Shown in pieces: positions 6,491 to 15,025 of a stretch of 22,260 nt of DNA. Location of the stretch: NCBI GenBank assembly GCA_031290855.1, contig JAISLM010000029.1, positions 1 to 22,260 of the forward strand. The letters run 5' to 3'. Source of the DNA: Spirochaetaceae bacterium. Its GTDB lineage: Bacteria > Spirochaetota > Spirochaetia > Treponematales > Breznakiellaceae. The notes under the pieces are model-generated. The model made no database searches, had not been told where the DNA came from, and was given only the letters and a program-made list of their open reading frames with translations. The translations under genes were made by a program, and so were the position numbers. Numbering within the stretch: the first letter of the stretch is position 1; each line of letters opens with the position of its first letter.

Positions 6491-8587
6491 CTACAGGCCC
6501 GCGTCGGAGAAAGGCGGGGCGCGTCGGAGGACGGCGCTTATGCGGAGATTTTTCGGTGAGACCAGGCCCGGATCGGCCTCCAGGACGGTGAAGGCGTCCG
6601 TGCGGGCGCGGGACAGTTCCGCCGCGTCGCGGACGGGGTCGGCCAGGCCGAGCCTGAGGTAGCCCGATTGTTCCGTGCCCGTTATCTGTCCCGGCCCGCG
6701 CAGCTTCAGGTCTTCCTCCGCGATCACGAAGCCGTCCCGGTTTTCAAGCATCACTTTAAGCCGCCGCTTGCCGTCTTCGGTGAGTTCGTCGGAATAAACC
6801 AGGAAACAAAAAGACTGGGCCACGCCGCGGCCCACGCGCCCGCGCAGTTGGTGCAGCGCGGAAAGGCCGAAACGTTCCGCGTGTTCTATCACCATGCAGG
6901 TCGCGTTCGGCACGTCGACTCCCACCTCGACGACGCTTGTCGCGACTAGTATCTTTGTCACGCCGCCGCGAAAAGCTTCCATTATCTCTTTCTTCCGATC
7001 TTCAGCGATCTTTGAATGGACGAGCGCGAGCGGGATGCCGGGAAAAACTTCGTTCGCAAGGCGGGCGGCCATCGACTCGGCGTCTTTTAGCGCGGTCAGC
7101 GGAAGTTCCTCTCCACCCTCCTCCGCCTCTATCAGCGGGTAAACAAAGTAGGCCTGCCGCCCGCAATCAAGCTCGCGCCTTACGAAGTCGTAAACTTTTT
7201 TTTCATTCGATTCTTTTGCAAGGTGGGTCTCGACGGGTTTTCGTCCGGGCGGCAGATCGGGGATCACGGAAACATCCATGTCGCCGAAAACAGTCAGCGC
7301 GAGTGTGCGCGGTATCGGCGTCGCGCTCATCATCAGGAGATCGCAACGCTCGCCTTTTGAAATGATCGCCTGCCGCTGTGTAACGCCGAAACGGTGCTGT
7401 TCATCGATTACGGCAAGCGATAATTTTTTGTAGACGACGTTTTTGGAAAAGAGGGCGTGCGTCCCAAGGATTATGTCGATGTCGCCCGCGGCAAGGGATT
7501 TTAAAATTTGATTCCGGCCCGAGCTTTTTATGTTGCCGGAAAGTAAGGCCACGCGGACGCCGAGCGGTTCGAGCAGCCGGGCCGCGTTGTCCGCGTGCTG
7601 CCGGGCGAGAAGTTCCGTGGGGGCCATCACCGCAGCCTGGGCCCCGTAGTCAATGGCTTTTAGCGCCGCCAGAAACGACACGAGCGTCTTGCCGGAACCG
7701 ACGTCCCCCTGCAAGAGCCGTGCCATCGGGAAGGCATCGTCCATGTCGCGGTTTATCTCGCAGAGGGCGTCCCGCTGTCCCTTGGTCAGCGCGAAGGGCA
7801 GTCGTTCCACGAGCTGTTTCTGAAGCGGCGTCATGCCGCCACCTGTTTCGCGATCTTGCTTACGCGCCGCGCCGCTCATGCTTTTTCTTTCGAGGGAGCG
7901 TCTGCCGACTATGATTTCCATATAAAAAAGTTCTTCGTATATTAAAGTCCTTTTAGCGCGCGCGAGTTCCTCCGTGCTTTTTGGAAAATGGATCGCGGCA
8001 ATCGCGGCGGCCTTTGGAAGGAGGCCGCCGCTTTCTATTATCGAGTCGGGCAGTTCGTTTTCAAGCGGCCCGGCGTACTGCCGCAGCGCGTTCCGCATGA
8101 TCGTGCGGAGATGATTCTGCGTAAGGCCTGCGGAGAGCGGGTATACCGGCAGTATGCTGAAGAAGTCCGTCACGACATCGTCACTCACTTCCTCGAATTC
8201 AAACGACGTGGATTGGAGCTCCCCGTACCTGTACGAAAAACTGCCGAAAAGCCTGTATCGCTTCCCCGGTACAAGCTGATTTTCCAGGAAGGGGCGGTTG
8301 AAGCAGACGAGGACGGCGCAAGCCGTGTCGTCCTTTATATGCACCTTCAGCGTTCTCGATTTTCCTGTTTTAACCCAGTCGTTACGGACTACCATTACAA
8401 CGGTACAGACTTTTTCCGTCGCGAAGTCGCGGAGCGGGACTACGCGGCAGCGGTCTTCCCAGTCACGCGGATAATGGCACAAAAGCCCGGCGATGCTGTA
8501 TATCCCCATGTTGGCAAGCGGTTTTATCCTGGCCTGCCCCACGCCTTTTACGTGATCGAGGGGCGCTGTCAATTCCCTCAAAAACAA
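6491..8587 (-). CDS. recG: ATP-dependent DNA helicase RecG
   Basis: About 698 aa, the usual size. RecG remodels stalled replication forks and Holliday junctions. The N-terminal wedge/OB region includes LDHVKGVGQARIKPLANMGI. The helicase core has Walker A GDVGSGKT at about 294-301, the DEQHRFG box at about 395-401, SATPIPRTL at about 421-429, QLRGRVGRG at about 580-588 and the C-terminal TG-TEQSG signature. I chose TTG 8587 as the start because TAAGGAG sits 9 nt before it and it yields MFLREL, a typical RecG beginning. A TTG at 8620 would add 11 residues but lies inside yggT and lacks a Shine-Dalgarno. The TAAGGAG contains the yggT stop codon, so the two genes are probably translationally coupled. 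The stop codon abuts ybeY. Confidence 0.96.
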   Translation of the reverse strand: MFLRELTAPLDHVKGVGQARIKPLANMGIYSIAGLLCHYPRDWEDRCRVVPLRDFATEKVCTVVMVVRNDWVKTGKSRTLKVHIKDDTACAVLVCFNRPFLENQLVPGKRYRLFGSFSYRYGELQSTSFEFEEVSDDVVTDFFSILPVYPLSAGLTQNHLRTIMRNALRQYAGPLENELPDSIIESGGLLPKAAAIAAIHFPKSTEELARAKRTLIYEELFYMEIIVGRRSLERKSMSGAARKQDRETGGGMTPLQKQLVERLPFALTKGQRDALCEINRDMDDAFPMARLLQGDVGSGKTLVSFLAALKAIDYGAQAAVMAPTELLARQHADNAARLLEPLGVRVALLSGNIKSSGRNQILKSLAAGDIDIILGTHALFSKNVVYKKLSLAVIDEQHRFGVTQRQAIISKGERCDLLMMSATPIPRTLALTVFGDMDVSVIPDLPPGRKPVETHLAKESNEKKVYDFVRRELDCGRQAYFVYPLIEAEEGGEELPLTALKDAESMAARLANEVFPGIPLALVHSKIAEDRKKEIMEAFRGGVTKILVATSVVEVGVDVPNATCMVIEHAERFGLSALHQLRGRVGRGVAQSFCFLVYSDELTEDGKRRLKVMLENRDGFVIAEEDLKLRGPGQITGTEQSGYLRLGLADPVRDAAELSRARTDAFTVLEADPGLVSPKNLRISAVLRRAPPFSDAGL

Positions 8588-8600
8588 TCTTTGCGGCTCC

Positions 8601-9194
8601 TTAAAACGGGAGTCCGGCAAAAAACTTTGCCAAAAGGCGGGTAATCAGGCCGAGCGCCGCGCCCAAAATTATTAACGCGGCTATGGACACGATTAAGCCG
8701 GTCTGGTAGTTTACGATCCTGTTTTTGAAAATGAGCCTGTTGATGCGGAACTGCGCGGGGGAGGCTACGGCGTCGATTATCCTCCAAAAAGCCGCGTATA
8801 TGTCCGCGCTTACCAGGTACGCGAGGAGGCGCAGCAAGAGAACAACTATAAAAAACCCTATGACAAACGACGCTGCCGACCAAAGCGCCCCCAGGCAGAT
8901 CGCGAGGACTATTCCCAGGCTTATCCTGCCGAAACGAGCGACGGTGGACACGACGGTGTTTACAATTGAAAGAAAGGCAAGAGCGGCGATAGGCGAAAGA
9001 TCTATGCCGCCTGCGCTGAGGGCGGTAAAGCGGCGGAAATAGTTTAGGTAGGGGTCGGTGATCCCGCTGAGTATCACAAAGGGCCGTCCGAAGACGTAAG
9101 CTCCGCCGAACCATGACAGAAGGATCCGTATAAAAATCAACATAGAAAAGATGTTAAGCGCGGCGCTTAATACGATCATTAAAGTTTGCAGCAT
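8601..9194 (-). CDS. YggT family integral membrane protein (two YggT repeats)
   Basis: A 197-aa multi-helix membrane protein. Two copies of the YggT motif are visible: an N-terminal one (FIRILLSWFGGAYVF, then ITDPYLNYFRRF) and a C-terminal one in which ISADIY-like and ASPAQFRINRLIF segments correspond. They are separated by a hydrophobic middle. YggT proteins are linked to osmotic stress in E. coli and to division or thylakoid organisation elsewhere; the molecular role is unknown. The start is ATG 9194, with GTGGAG four to five bases upstream. The longer open frame upstream to 9347 is arginine-rich, has no Shine-Dalgarno and overlaps dnaE, so I reject it. It is 127 bp downstream of dnaE and its stop overlaps the recG ribosome-binding site. 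Confidence 0.88.
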   Translation of the reverse strand: MLQTLMIVLSAALNIFSMLIFIRILLSWFGGAYVFGRPFVILSGITDPYLNYFRRFTALSAGGIDLSPIAALAFLSIVNTVVSTVARFGRISLGIVLAICLGALWSAASFVIGFFIVVLLLRLLAYLVSADIYAAFWRIIDAVASPAQFRINRLIFKNRIVNYQTGLIVSIAALIILGAALGLITRLLAKFFAGLPF

Positions 9195-9286
9195 TTTTCT
9201 CCACTTAAACCAACGCGAGGCGCGTCGACGCCCCGTAACCCCGTGCCTGCCGGCCACCTTAGGGCAAAGCGGGCGATCGGAACGCC

Positions 9287-9315
9287 GGACAAAACCGCGC
9301 AAGGCGCTTTTGTCC
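9287..9315. repeat. Stem-loop in the dnaE-yggT gap
   Basis: GGACAAAA (9287-9294) pairs with TTTTGTCC (9308-9315), with a GCGC-AAG-GCGC inner stem. It begins seven bases after the dnaE stop codon on the minus strand. No T-tract follows the stem, so it may be an mRNA 3'-end stabiliser or partial terminator between dnaE and yggT. Confidence 0.55.
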
Positions 9316-9321
9316 CTTAGA

Positions 9322-12300
9322 TTATGACAGCCATACGTCCTCGACAACGGCGCAGCCTTTCAGCGCGTTAAGGTGGGCGTTACCGGGCGCGGCGCCAAGC
9401 GCCGTACTCCGCAGCCTGACTTCCCGGTCTTCAAGGGGCAGATGAAAATAAACGGAACAGGAGCCTGAGTATTCGCAGATGCAGTCCCGCAGGGGGTACA
9501 GGTCTTCCATTTTTTTTATCGCGTCTTTCTGCAAACGTATATGAAGTTCCCGCCACGCCATCTCGCCGGCATTTGAAATGTCCAGCAGTTCCTTGAAAAT
9601 GAAGCCCTGTTTATCGTCCCGCCTGTTGTAAGTTCCTTTGAACGCGATTACCGTATCGGCGGCGAGATGACTGCCGTACTTTTCCCATTCGTCACAAAAG
9701 AAGGTTATGTCGGCGCTGCCGTTGTAATCCGTAAGGCTGCCGAAACCCATCATGCGGTTTTTGTTTTTTCCTTTTGTTATTTGATACGGTTTAAGCGAGG
9801 TCAGAATTCCCACTAGCGTGAACGTTTCGCCTTCCTTCGCCGTTTCGGGATTGGCGAGGTTTATTTTTACGGCGCGTTTCCAGAAGTCCTTGTGCGCGTC
9901 CAGAAGCGTTGTCGGCGCGGCACAGTTTGCGGAGGGGGGGACGCTTGATTTTGAAGCCGTCTCCGCGTCAGGCGCCGGCAGGCCGGCGGACCCGGAGGCC
10001 GGCGCCGCCGCGCTCTCTATATCAATAAGTTCTTTAACGATCACCGAAGGCTTTTCATTGCGAATCTCAAACTTCCCCTTTATCGCCGCTATGCCGTCGA
10101 CCGCGAGCGCTTCGCGGTATTTTTCCCATGTATCGGTAAAAAATGTAAGCTCTATATCGCCGTTGTAATCGGAAAGTACGCCCGATCCCATGAAAGCGCC
10201 CGCGTTCCTGCCCTTCTTGATCTGTATAGGGCGCAGCGTCTTTATCACGCCCATGAAAATATATTCAAGGCCGCCGAGTATGGTTTCCGGCTTTGACAGA
10301 TCGGCTGTTACGAGACGCCGCCATGTTTCCCTGTATTCGTCAAGCGGGTGGCCAGAAAAATAAAAGCCGATAAGATCTTTTTCCATGCGGAGTTTTTCGT
10401 TCCGCGCCCAGTCGGGGACGGGCGTGAATTTAAAATCGTCGTATTCTTTTTCTCCCGAATTCTCAAACAGGCTGCCCTGCGCGGAATTCCTGTTTTCCTT
10501 TTTTTTCTGCGCGTACTCGACGGCCCTTTCAAGGTTTTCGACAAGCATGGCGCGGTTGATCCCGAAGCTGTCAAAGGCCCCCGTCTCTATCAAAAGCTCC
10601 ACGACCTTTTTCCCGACAAATTTTATGTCTATCCTGTCGAGAAAATCCATGAAATCCTTGTACGGACCGTCCTTGCGTGCGCGGATAATTTCATCGGCGG
10701 GGCCGGACCCTATGCCCTTTACGCCTAGCAGCCCGTAAAATATTTTGCCGTCGTTCACGCTGAAAAGCCGCTGTGAGTTCTGCACGTCCGGCGGCTCTAT
10801 CCTTATCCCCATCCTGCGCGCTTCTTCAATGTACACGGGGAGTTTGTCCGTACTGTTTATCACCGTGGTAAGCTTTGCCGCCATGAATTCAAGCGGAAAG
10901 TTCGCTTTAAGGTAGGCGGTCTTGTACGCTATAACCGAGTACACCGCCGCGTGACTCTTGTTAAAGCCGTACCCGGCAAACGGCAGCAGTATCTCGAATA
11001 TTTTATCGGCGAATTCCCTGTCAAAACCGTTCCCGACAGCCCCCGCGATGAACTTTTCTTTTTCGGCGGCCATCACGTCAACCTTCTTTTTCCCCATAGC
11101 GCGGCGCAGCAGGTCGGCCTGCCCCAGCGAATACCCGGCAATCCTCTGCGCGACCTGCATCACCTGTTCCTGATAAACGATAACGCCGTAAGTCTCTTCC
11201 AGAATATCTTTCAGGCATTCGTCGGGATAGCTTATCGGTTCAAGGCCGTTCTTACATTTTATATACTGCGGTATATATTCCATCGGGCCGGGACGGTACA
11301 GAGCGTTCAAAGCGATTAGGTCTTCAATCTTGCCCGGCTTTGTCTGCTTTAGAATATTCTGCATCCCGTCCGATTCAAACTGGAATATACCGGAACTTTT
11401 CCCTTCGCCCAGCATCTCAAACGTAGACCTGTCATCTTCGGGGATTTTTTCTATGTCAAAGCAGGCGTATTCGCCGCCCCTGTTCCGTATTATCGTAACG
11501 GCGTTTTTTATCAGGTCAAGGTTTTCAAGCCCCAGAAAATCCATCTTCACAAGGCCTGCATCTTCAAGCTGATCCATCGTAAACTGGGTAGCTATGCCGC
11601 CTGTCGCCGGGTCACGGTACAGCGGTACATAGTTATCCAGCTTTGATTTTCCGATCACGACACCCGCGGCGTGAAGCCCTGTGTTGCGCGACTTCCCCTC
11701 AAGCTTACGGGCAAAATGAAAAAGATCCGTGTAACGCGGTTCCTTTTCAAGCTCGACAAGCTTGCTCTCCGCTTCAAACGCGCTGTTCAATGTTGTTTTG
11801 GGCGTTTCGGGAATCAGGTTTACGATCATGTTGGATTCGTTAAGCGGAATATCCAGGACACGCGCCACGTCTTTTATCACCGCCCGCGCCTTCAGCGTAG
11901 TAAACGTTATTATCTGCCCGACGCGCTCGGAGCCGTACTTCCGGGTAACGTAGTCTATAACCTCTCCCCGCCTCTCCTGGCAGAAATCAACGTCAAAGTC
12001 GGGCATGGAGATACGCTCCGGGTTCAGGAAACGCTCGAACAGAAGTCCGTACTTTATCGGGTCTATGTCGGTGATCCGCAGCGCGTAGGCGACAATCGAA
12101 CCGGGCCCGGAGCCGCGCCCCGGCCCGACGGATATATCGTTCTGTTTTGCCCAGTTTATAAAATCGGCCACTATCAAAAAATAGCCGGTAAAGCCCATCT
12201 CGGTTATCGTTTTTAACTCGTAATCGGCGCGCTCCCCTACCTTGTCGTCATACGCGCCGTAGCGTTCCCGAAGCCCCTCCGCCGTGCGGGCCCGCAGGTA

Positions 12301-13233
12301 TTCGTCGGAGTTTCCATAGCCTAGTGGTATGTCAAAGGCGGGCAGATAATTGACCAAATCCTTTGTCTGTACCTTGGGGATTTCCGTCTTGCAGCGCTCC
12401 GCTATCTTTATCGTGTTGGCGACGGCTTCGGGGTATTCGGGAAACAGCGCCGCCATCTCGTCCCCCGACTTCAGGTAGAACTGGTCGCCTTCAAAACGCA
12501 GCCTGTTTTCATCGGAAAGCTTCTTTTTCGTGCCTATACAGAGCAGCACGTCGTGTACCATACTGTCTGCCTGTTCCAGATAGTGCACATCGTTTGTAAC
12601 GACAAGCCCTATCCCCGTTTTTTTCGCTATCTCGATTATCACGGGGTTGGAAGCCTTCTGCGCCTTTATTCCGTGGTCCTGTATCTCAAGGTAGTAATTG
12701 TCCTGTCCGAACAGATCGCGGAACCAGAGCGCCTGCTTTTCCGCCTCGTCTTTTTTCCCGGCAAGGATAAGGCGCGGTATCTCTCCGGCAAGGCAGGCCG
12801 AAAGGCAGACGAGACCTTCGTGGTACTTGAGCAGGAGATCCTCGTCGATACGCGGCTTGTAGTAGAAACCTTCCGTGTAGGCGTAGGAGGCGAGTTTAAG
12901 AAGGTTGCGGTAACCGGTTTCACCGGTAGAAAGCAACACAAGGTGATACGATTTTCCTTCCGTCTTTTCGTCATCGTCCGGTGAATGTTTCAGGCTTTCC
13001 CGCTCGTGCCGCGATCCGCGGGTCATATAGAATTCGCAGCCGATTACCGGGTGAATTCCGGCTTTTTCACAGGCGTCGCGGAAGCGCGGCACACCAAACA
13101 TATTACCGTGGTCGGTTATCGCGAGGTGCTTCATACCCAGTGCCGCCGCCCGCCTCGCCAAATCCGCCGCGGTCGCCGCTCCGTCCAAGAGGGATGCATC
13201 CGTATGCACATGAAGGTGCGCAAAATCAGTCAT
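9322..13233 (-). CDS. dnaE: DNA polymerase III alpha subunit, with duplicated C-terminal OB domain
   Basis: The replicative polymerase catalytic subunit. It has an N-terminal PHP domain (HLHVHTDASLLDG at 6-18), the polymerase palm with GPGRGSGPGS at 370-379, PDFDVDF at 411-417 (catalytic Asp414 and Asp416) and the third Asp in VKMDFLGL (Asp565), then the fingers (YRPGPMEYIPQYI). There is a clamp-binding-like QGSLF at 919-923 and the HPLDEY motif at 962-967. At 1303 aa it is about 140 residues longer than most DnaE proteins. The excess is explained by two tandem OB folds, 991-1072 and 1139-1219, joined by an Ala/Ser/Pro linker (1074-1110); by eye 38 of 80 positions are identical. The start is ATG 13233, the only one giving the PHP N-terminus; its Shine-Dalgarno is weak. 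A candidate promoter lies at 13304-13333. It is the first gene of a likely dnaE-yggT-recG-ybeY unit. Confidence 0.97.
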   Translation of the reverse strand: MTDFAHLHVHTDASLLDGAATAADLARRAAALGMKHLAITDHGNMFGVPRFRDACEKAGIHPVIGCEFYMTRGSRHERESLKHSPDDDEKTEGKSYHLVLLSTGETGYRNLLKLASYAYTEGFYYKPRIDEDLLLKYHEGLVCLSACLAGEIPRLILAGKKDEAEKQALWFRDLFGQDNYYLEIQDHGIKAQKASNPVIIEIAKKTGIGLVVTNDVHYLEQADSMVHDVLLCIGTKKKLSDENRLRFEGDQFYLKSGDEMAALFPEYPEAVANTIKIAERCKTEIPKVQTKDLVNYLPAFDIPLGYGNSDEYLRARTAEGLRERYGAYDDKVGERADYELKTITEMGFTGYFLIVADFINWAKQNDISVGPGRGSGPGSIVAYALRITDIDPIKYGLLFERFLNPERISMPDFDVDFCQERRGEVIDYVTRKYGSERVGQIITFTTLKARAVIKDVARVLDIPLNESNMIVNLIPETPKTTLNSAFEAESKLVELEKEPRYTDLFHFARKLEGKSRNTGLHAAGVVIGKSKLDNYVPLYRDPATGGIATQFTMDQLEDAGLVKMDFLGLENLDLIKNAVTIIRNRGGEYACFDIEKIPEDDRSTFEMLGEGKSSGIFQFESDGMQNILKQTKPGKIEDLIALNALYRPGPMEYIPQYIKCKNGLEPISYPDECLKDILEETYGVIVYQEQVMQVAQRIAGYSLGQADLLRRAMGKKKVDVMAAEKEKFIAGAVGNGFDREFADKIFEILLPFAGYGFNKSHAAVYSVIAYKTAYLKANFPLEFMAAKLTTVINSTDKLPVYIEEARRMGIRIEPPDVQNSQRLFSVNDGKIFYGLLGVKGIGSGPADEIIRARKDGPYKDFMDFLDRIDIKFVGKKVVELLIETGAFDSFGINRAMLVENLERAVEYAQKKKENRNSAQGSLFENSGEKEYDDFKFTPVPDWARNEKLRMEKDLIGFYFSGHPLDEYRETWRRLVTADLSKPETILGGLEYIFMGVIKTLRPIQIKKGRNAGAFMGSGVLSDYNGDIELTFFTDTWEKYREALAVDGIAAIKGKFEIRNEKPSVIVKELIDIESAAAPASGSAGLPAPDAETASKSSVPPSANCAAPTTLLDAHKDFWKRAVKINLANPETAKEGETFTLVGILTSLKPYQITKGKNKNRMMGFGSLTDYNGSADITFFCDEWEKYGSHLAADTVIAFKGTYNRRDDKQGFIFKELLDISNAGEMAWRELHIRLQKDAIKKMEDLYPLRDCICEYSGSCSVYFHLPLEDREVRLRSTALGAAPGNAHLNALKGCAVVEDVWLS

Positions 13234-13303
13234 ACCCCAGTCTACCCCGTCCGCGTCTCTCCCACAAGACAGGTGTCCAGCCGCCTTAATTTGGGGAGAC
13301 CTC

Positions 13304-13333
13304 TACATATTCGTTTACTTTAATAGTTTGCAA
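13304..13333 (-). promoter_or_regulatory. Candidate sigma70-type promoter of dnaE
   Basis: On the minus strand there is TTGCAA (13328-13333), an 18-bp AT-rich spacer, then TATGTA (13304-13309), about 70 bp before the dnaE ATG. The leader that follows can form a stem between GTCTCCCC and GGGAGAGAC. Judged only by matching to consensus. Confidence 0.35.
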
Positions 13334-13352
13334 AACAGCCCCGGTCTTATAA

Positions 13353-13661
13353 ACAGGAAGCACGGGAAAGGACAACTATGCCTTCGGAGTTCCGGAATCG
13401 GTACTGACCGGGCTTTGGAGAGAAAAATCGAAGGACCGGACGCGCTGCGGCGGGCACGGGGAAAGGTGGACGCCGGAAGATTTTCTGAAAATCATCTTTC
13501 TGTATCCGACCGAAGGGAAATCCTTTGGGAATACCCCGGCCTTGTTACGCATGGGTTTGGGCTGTCACCTGACCAGGAAGGCCATTCATACCCGGATGTG
13601 TCATAGCGCGGCCGGACCCGGAGAGTCCGGCCGGCGAACAGCCGGTATGACATCGTCATAA
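13353..13661 (+). pseudogene. Probable N-terminal remnant of an IS4-like transposase
   Basis: A 102-codon open frame has no credible start codon. It contains RWTPEDFLKIIFLYPTEGKS, then FGNTPALLRMGLGCHLTRKA, then IHTRMCHSAA. The order resembles the N-terminal region of IS4-type transposases (LLR-L-Y--EG-S---T---L---G--L---A---R---SA), where the DDE domain follows. Downstream sequence to about 13860 (ACIRAAEIAVRVQPDT and so on) is compatible with a frameshifted continuation but shows no catalytic motif I can name. The family call is weak; the decay is clear because no long frame follows. Confidence 0.35.
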
Positions 13662-13873
13662 CTTCCCTGCCTGAGGCCGGCGACGGACAGGGCATGTATA
13701 CGTGCGGCTGAAATCGCCGTTCGGGTACAGCCGGATACCGTCAAAAGCCGGCGTACCGGCGAATGCCCAGGTTTACGGCAGTCCGTTACCGGCAGCGTTT
13801 TGCGGCGGTGGAGCAGACCCCACTGCGAATAAAAGACTCCTCCCCTCCCCCACTACGTTCCAACCTGCGTCAA
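13662..13873. other. Decayed sequence following the IS4-like remnant
   Basis: No intact gene. It is probably the frameshifted continuation of the transposase remnant. It contains several short GCCGG palindromic strings (AAAGCCGGCG, GTACCGGCG). Confidence 0.35.
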
Positions 13874-13941
13874 ATGAGCCTCCGCACGGCAAGCGCGAAC
13901 CGAAGGTTCGGCGGGGTATTAAACCAGACTTTGCGAATAAA
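13874..13941 (+). repeat. REP-like repeat copy 2
   Basis: It opens ATGAGCCTCCGCACGGCAAG, continues CGCGAACCGAAGGTTCGGCG and ends GGGTATTAAACCAGACTTTG, CGAATAAA. The middle forms a perfect GAACC-GAA-GGTTC type hairpin. Same orientation as 21551-21618. Confidence 0.88.
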
Positions 13942-14258
13942 GCCCGTTCTCCCCTGTCCGGACGGCCCGTCCGTTTTAACCGAAACGAAAGTATCCGCCG
14001 GGGTCTTGTGTGTGGAACAGTGTGTTGTGATCTCCACGCGGTTTATGCGCTTTTAACTTAGTTCCGGCGGTTCGCTGTTGCCTGTCCCGATTCCGAACGG
14101 CAAATGGTTTCCCCTGTTCCGTCCGCTGCACCATGTCCACAAGTAAACACATATGGGAATACGTCCTCTTGATAATCAGCCTGCCCGGTAGATAAGTACA
14201 CTTTTCTTACCGAAAGCAATGATACGGGCAGCCCTCTGACTGGCGGACGGAGGCCGCT
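13942..14258. other. Non-coding or decayed stretch downstream of the zinc-ribbon gene
   Basis: No gene that I recognise. CTGCCCG (14181-14187) and CGGGCAG (14225-14231) form a 7-bp inverted repeat with GGTA/TACC pairing inside, 28 bp past the zinc-ribbon stop codon. It lacks a T-tract. The rest may be old mobile-element sequence continuous with the remnant to its left. Confidence 0.4.
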
Positions 14259-14567
14259 CTAGCGTGTGACGTACGCGAATATGATGCCCAGAAGCATCAC
14301 GAGAAGGGCGACGCATACGGCGTACAGCCAGGACGCGGCGGGGGACGCGGGCGTCCTCGTTTGACGCGGGTAGCCCCGGTTTACGGGCTTGGCCGAGTAG
14401 CCGCAGGCGGGGCAGCCGTTGCCGAAGGTGTCCGCCGCGCCGCTAAAACCGCAACGCGGGCAACGAATCGAAGAAAAATACTTGCCGCAACGCGGGCAGC
14501 GTTCCGTGCTTGCGGCGACTTCCGCACCGCAGCCGTCGCAAAAGAAGCGGGGCTTCTTTTTCTTCAT
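14259..14567 (-). CDS. Double zinc-ribbon membrane-anchored protein
   Basis: 102 aa. Eight cysteines form two zinc ribbons, CxxC (10,13) with CxxC (24,27) and CxxC (36,39) with CxxC (52,55). A Pro/Arg-rich linker follows, then one C-terminal transmembrane helix at about 80-99 (LYAVCVALLVMLLGIIFAYV). The N-terminus is very basic (MKKKKPRFF), so the ribbons are predicted to face the cytoplasm. It lies 18 bp downstream of the FmdB-family gene, in an apparent two-gene unit. Function is unknown; such proteins are generally annotated as zinc-ribbon domain proteins. The ATG at 14567 has only a weak AAAGAA upstream but is the sole reasonable start. Confidence 0.75.
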   Translation of the reverse strand: MKKKKPRFFCDGCGAEVAASTERCPRCGKYFSSIRCPRCGFSGAADTFGNGCPACGYSAKPVNRGYPRQTRTPASPAASWLYAVCVALLVMLLGIIFAYVTR

Positions 14568-14585
14568 TTCTTTGCTTGCTTGAGA

Positions 14586-14876
14586 CTAACCGGCGGCCTT
14601 TTCCGCGCAGGGCGACCCTTCGCCGGACTTGGGACAGGAGGCGCACGGTGAGGCGGCATCCGTTTTGGCGGCGGCGCTTTTTTTGGGGACGGGCGGCGCG
14701 GCTTTGTCCGTCGAATAAAAGCCGGCCCCCTTGTAGATTATTCCCGCGCCGCCGTTTATCAGCCGGCGCACTTCACCGCCGCACTTTGGGCAGACTTTTA
14801 CGGGCTCGTCGCTCATGTTCTGAAACAGTTCAAACGAATGGGCGCATTTTTTACATTCATATCCGTATGTAGGCAT
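14586..14876 (-). CDS. FmdB family zinc-ribbon protein
   Basis: 96 aa. It starts MPTYGYECKKCAHSFELFQ, the hallmark of the FmdB/CxxC_CxxC_SSSS family, with Cys8, Cys11, Cys29 and Cys32 as zinc ligands and a conserved GAGIIYKGAGFYSTD segment at 44-58. The tail is Ala/Lys-rich with three more cysteines (Cys78, Cys81, Cys90). Family members were named for a putative regulator of formamidase genes but the real role is unsettled. The start is ATG 14876, with GAGGA a few bases upstream; the longer upstream frame lacks a ribosome-binding site and covers a repeat hairpin. It is co-oriented with the double zinc-ribbon gene, 18 bp away. Confidence 0.88.
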   Translation of the reverse strand: MPTYGYECKKCAHSFELFQNMSDEPVKVCPKCGGEVRRLINGGAGIIYKGAGFYSTDKAAPPVPKKSAAAKTDAASPCASCPKSGEGSPCAEKAAG

Positions 14877-14903
14877 AAATTCCTCGATAATTTTGATTCG
14901 AAG

Positions 14904-14929
14904 CTTTTCAAAACTGAAGTTTTGAAAAG
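14904..14929. repeat. Perfect hairpin CTTTTCAAAAC-TGAA-GTTTTGAAAAG
   Basis: An 11-bp perfect stem with a TGAA loop, 27 bp upstream of the FmdB start. The core AAAACTGAAGTTTTG followed by a variable A/G run and GCCTC matches the right end of the MITE at 935-1111. It may be a solo end or a remnant of that element family. Confidence 0.6.
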
Positions 14930-15025
14930 GCCTCCGCTTAAAACCACAGGTTTGTAAGGCTTGGGCCTTGAAAACCACGGCGCCGCGTCAAAACTAACCT
15001 TGAGCTTTGAAATCGGCTCATTTGA

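Noticed and set aside
8588..8620. Upstream TTG start for recG
   Set aside because: It lies inside yggT without a ribosome-binding site; TTG 8587 has TAAGGAG at 9 nt and gives MFLREL.
6119..8644. Plus-strand frames opposite ybeY and recG
   Set aside because: Antisense shadows with no start signals.
9195..9347. 51-residue N-terminal extension of the YggT protein
   Set aside because: It overlaps the dnaE end, is Arg-rich, and an internal ATG with GTGGAG gives the expected membrane N-terminus.
14181..14231. Inverted repeat as a terminator of the zinc-ribbon gene
   Set aside because: It is long-looped and has no T-tract, so it is noted only in the interval description.
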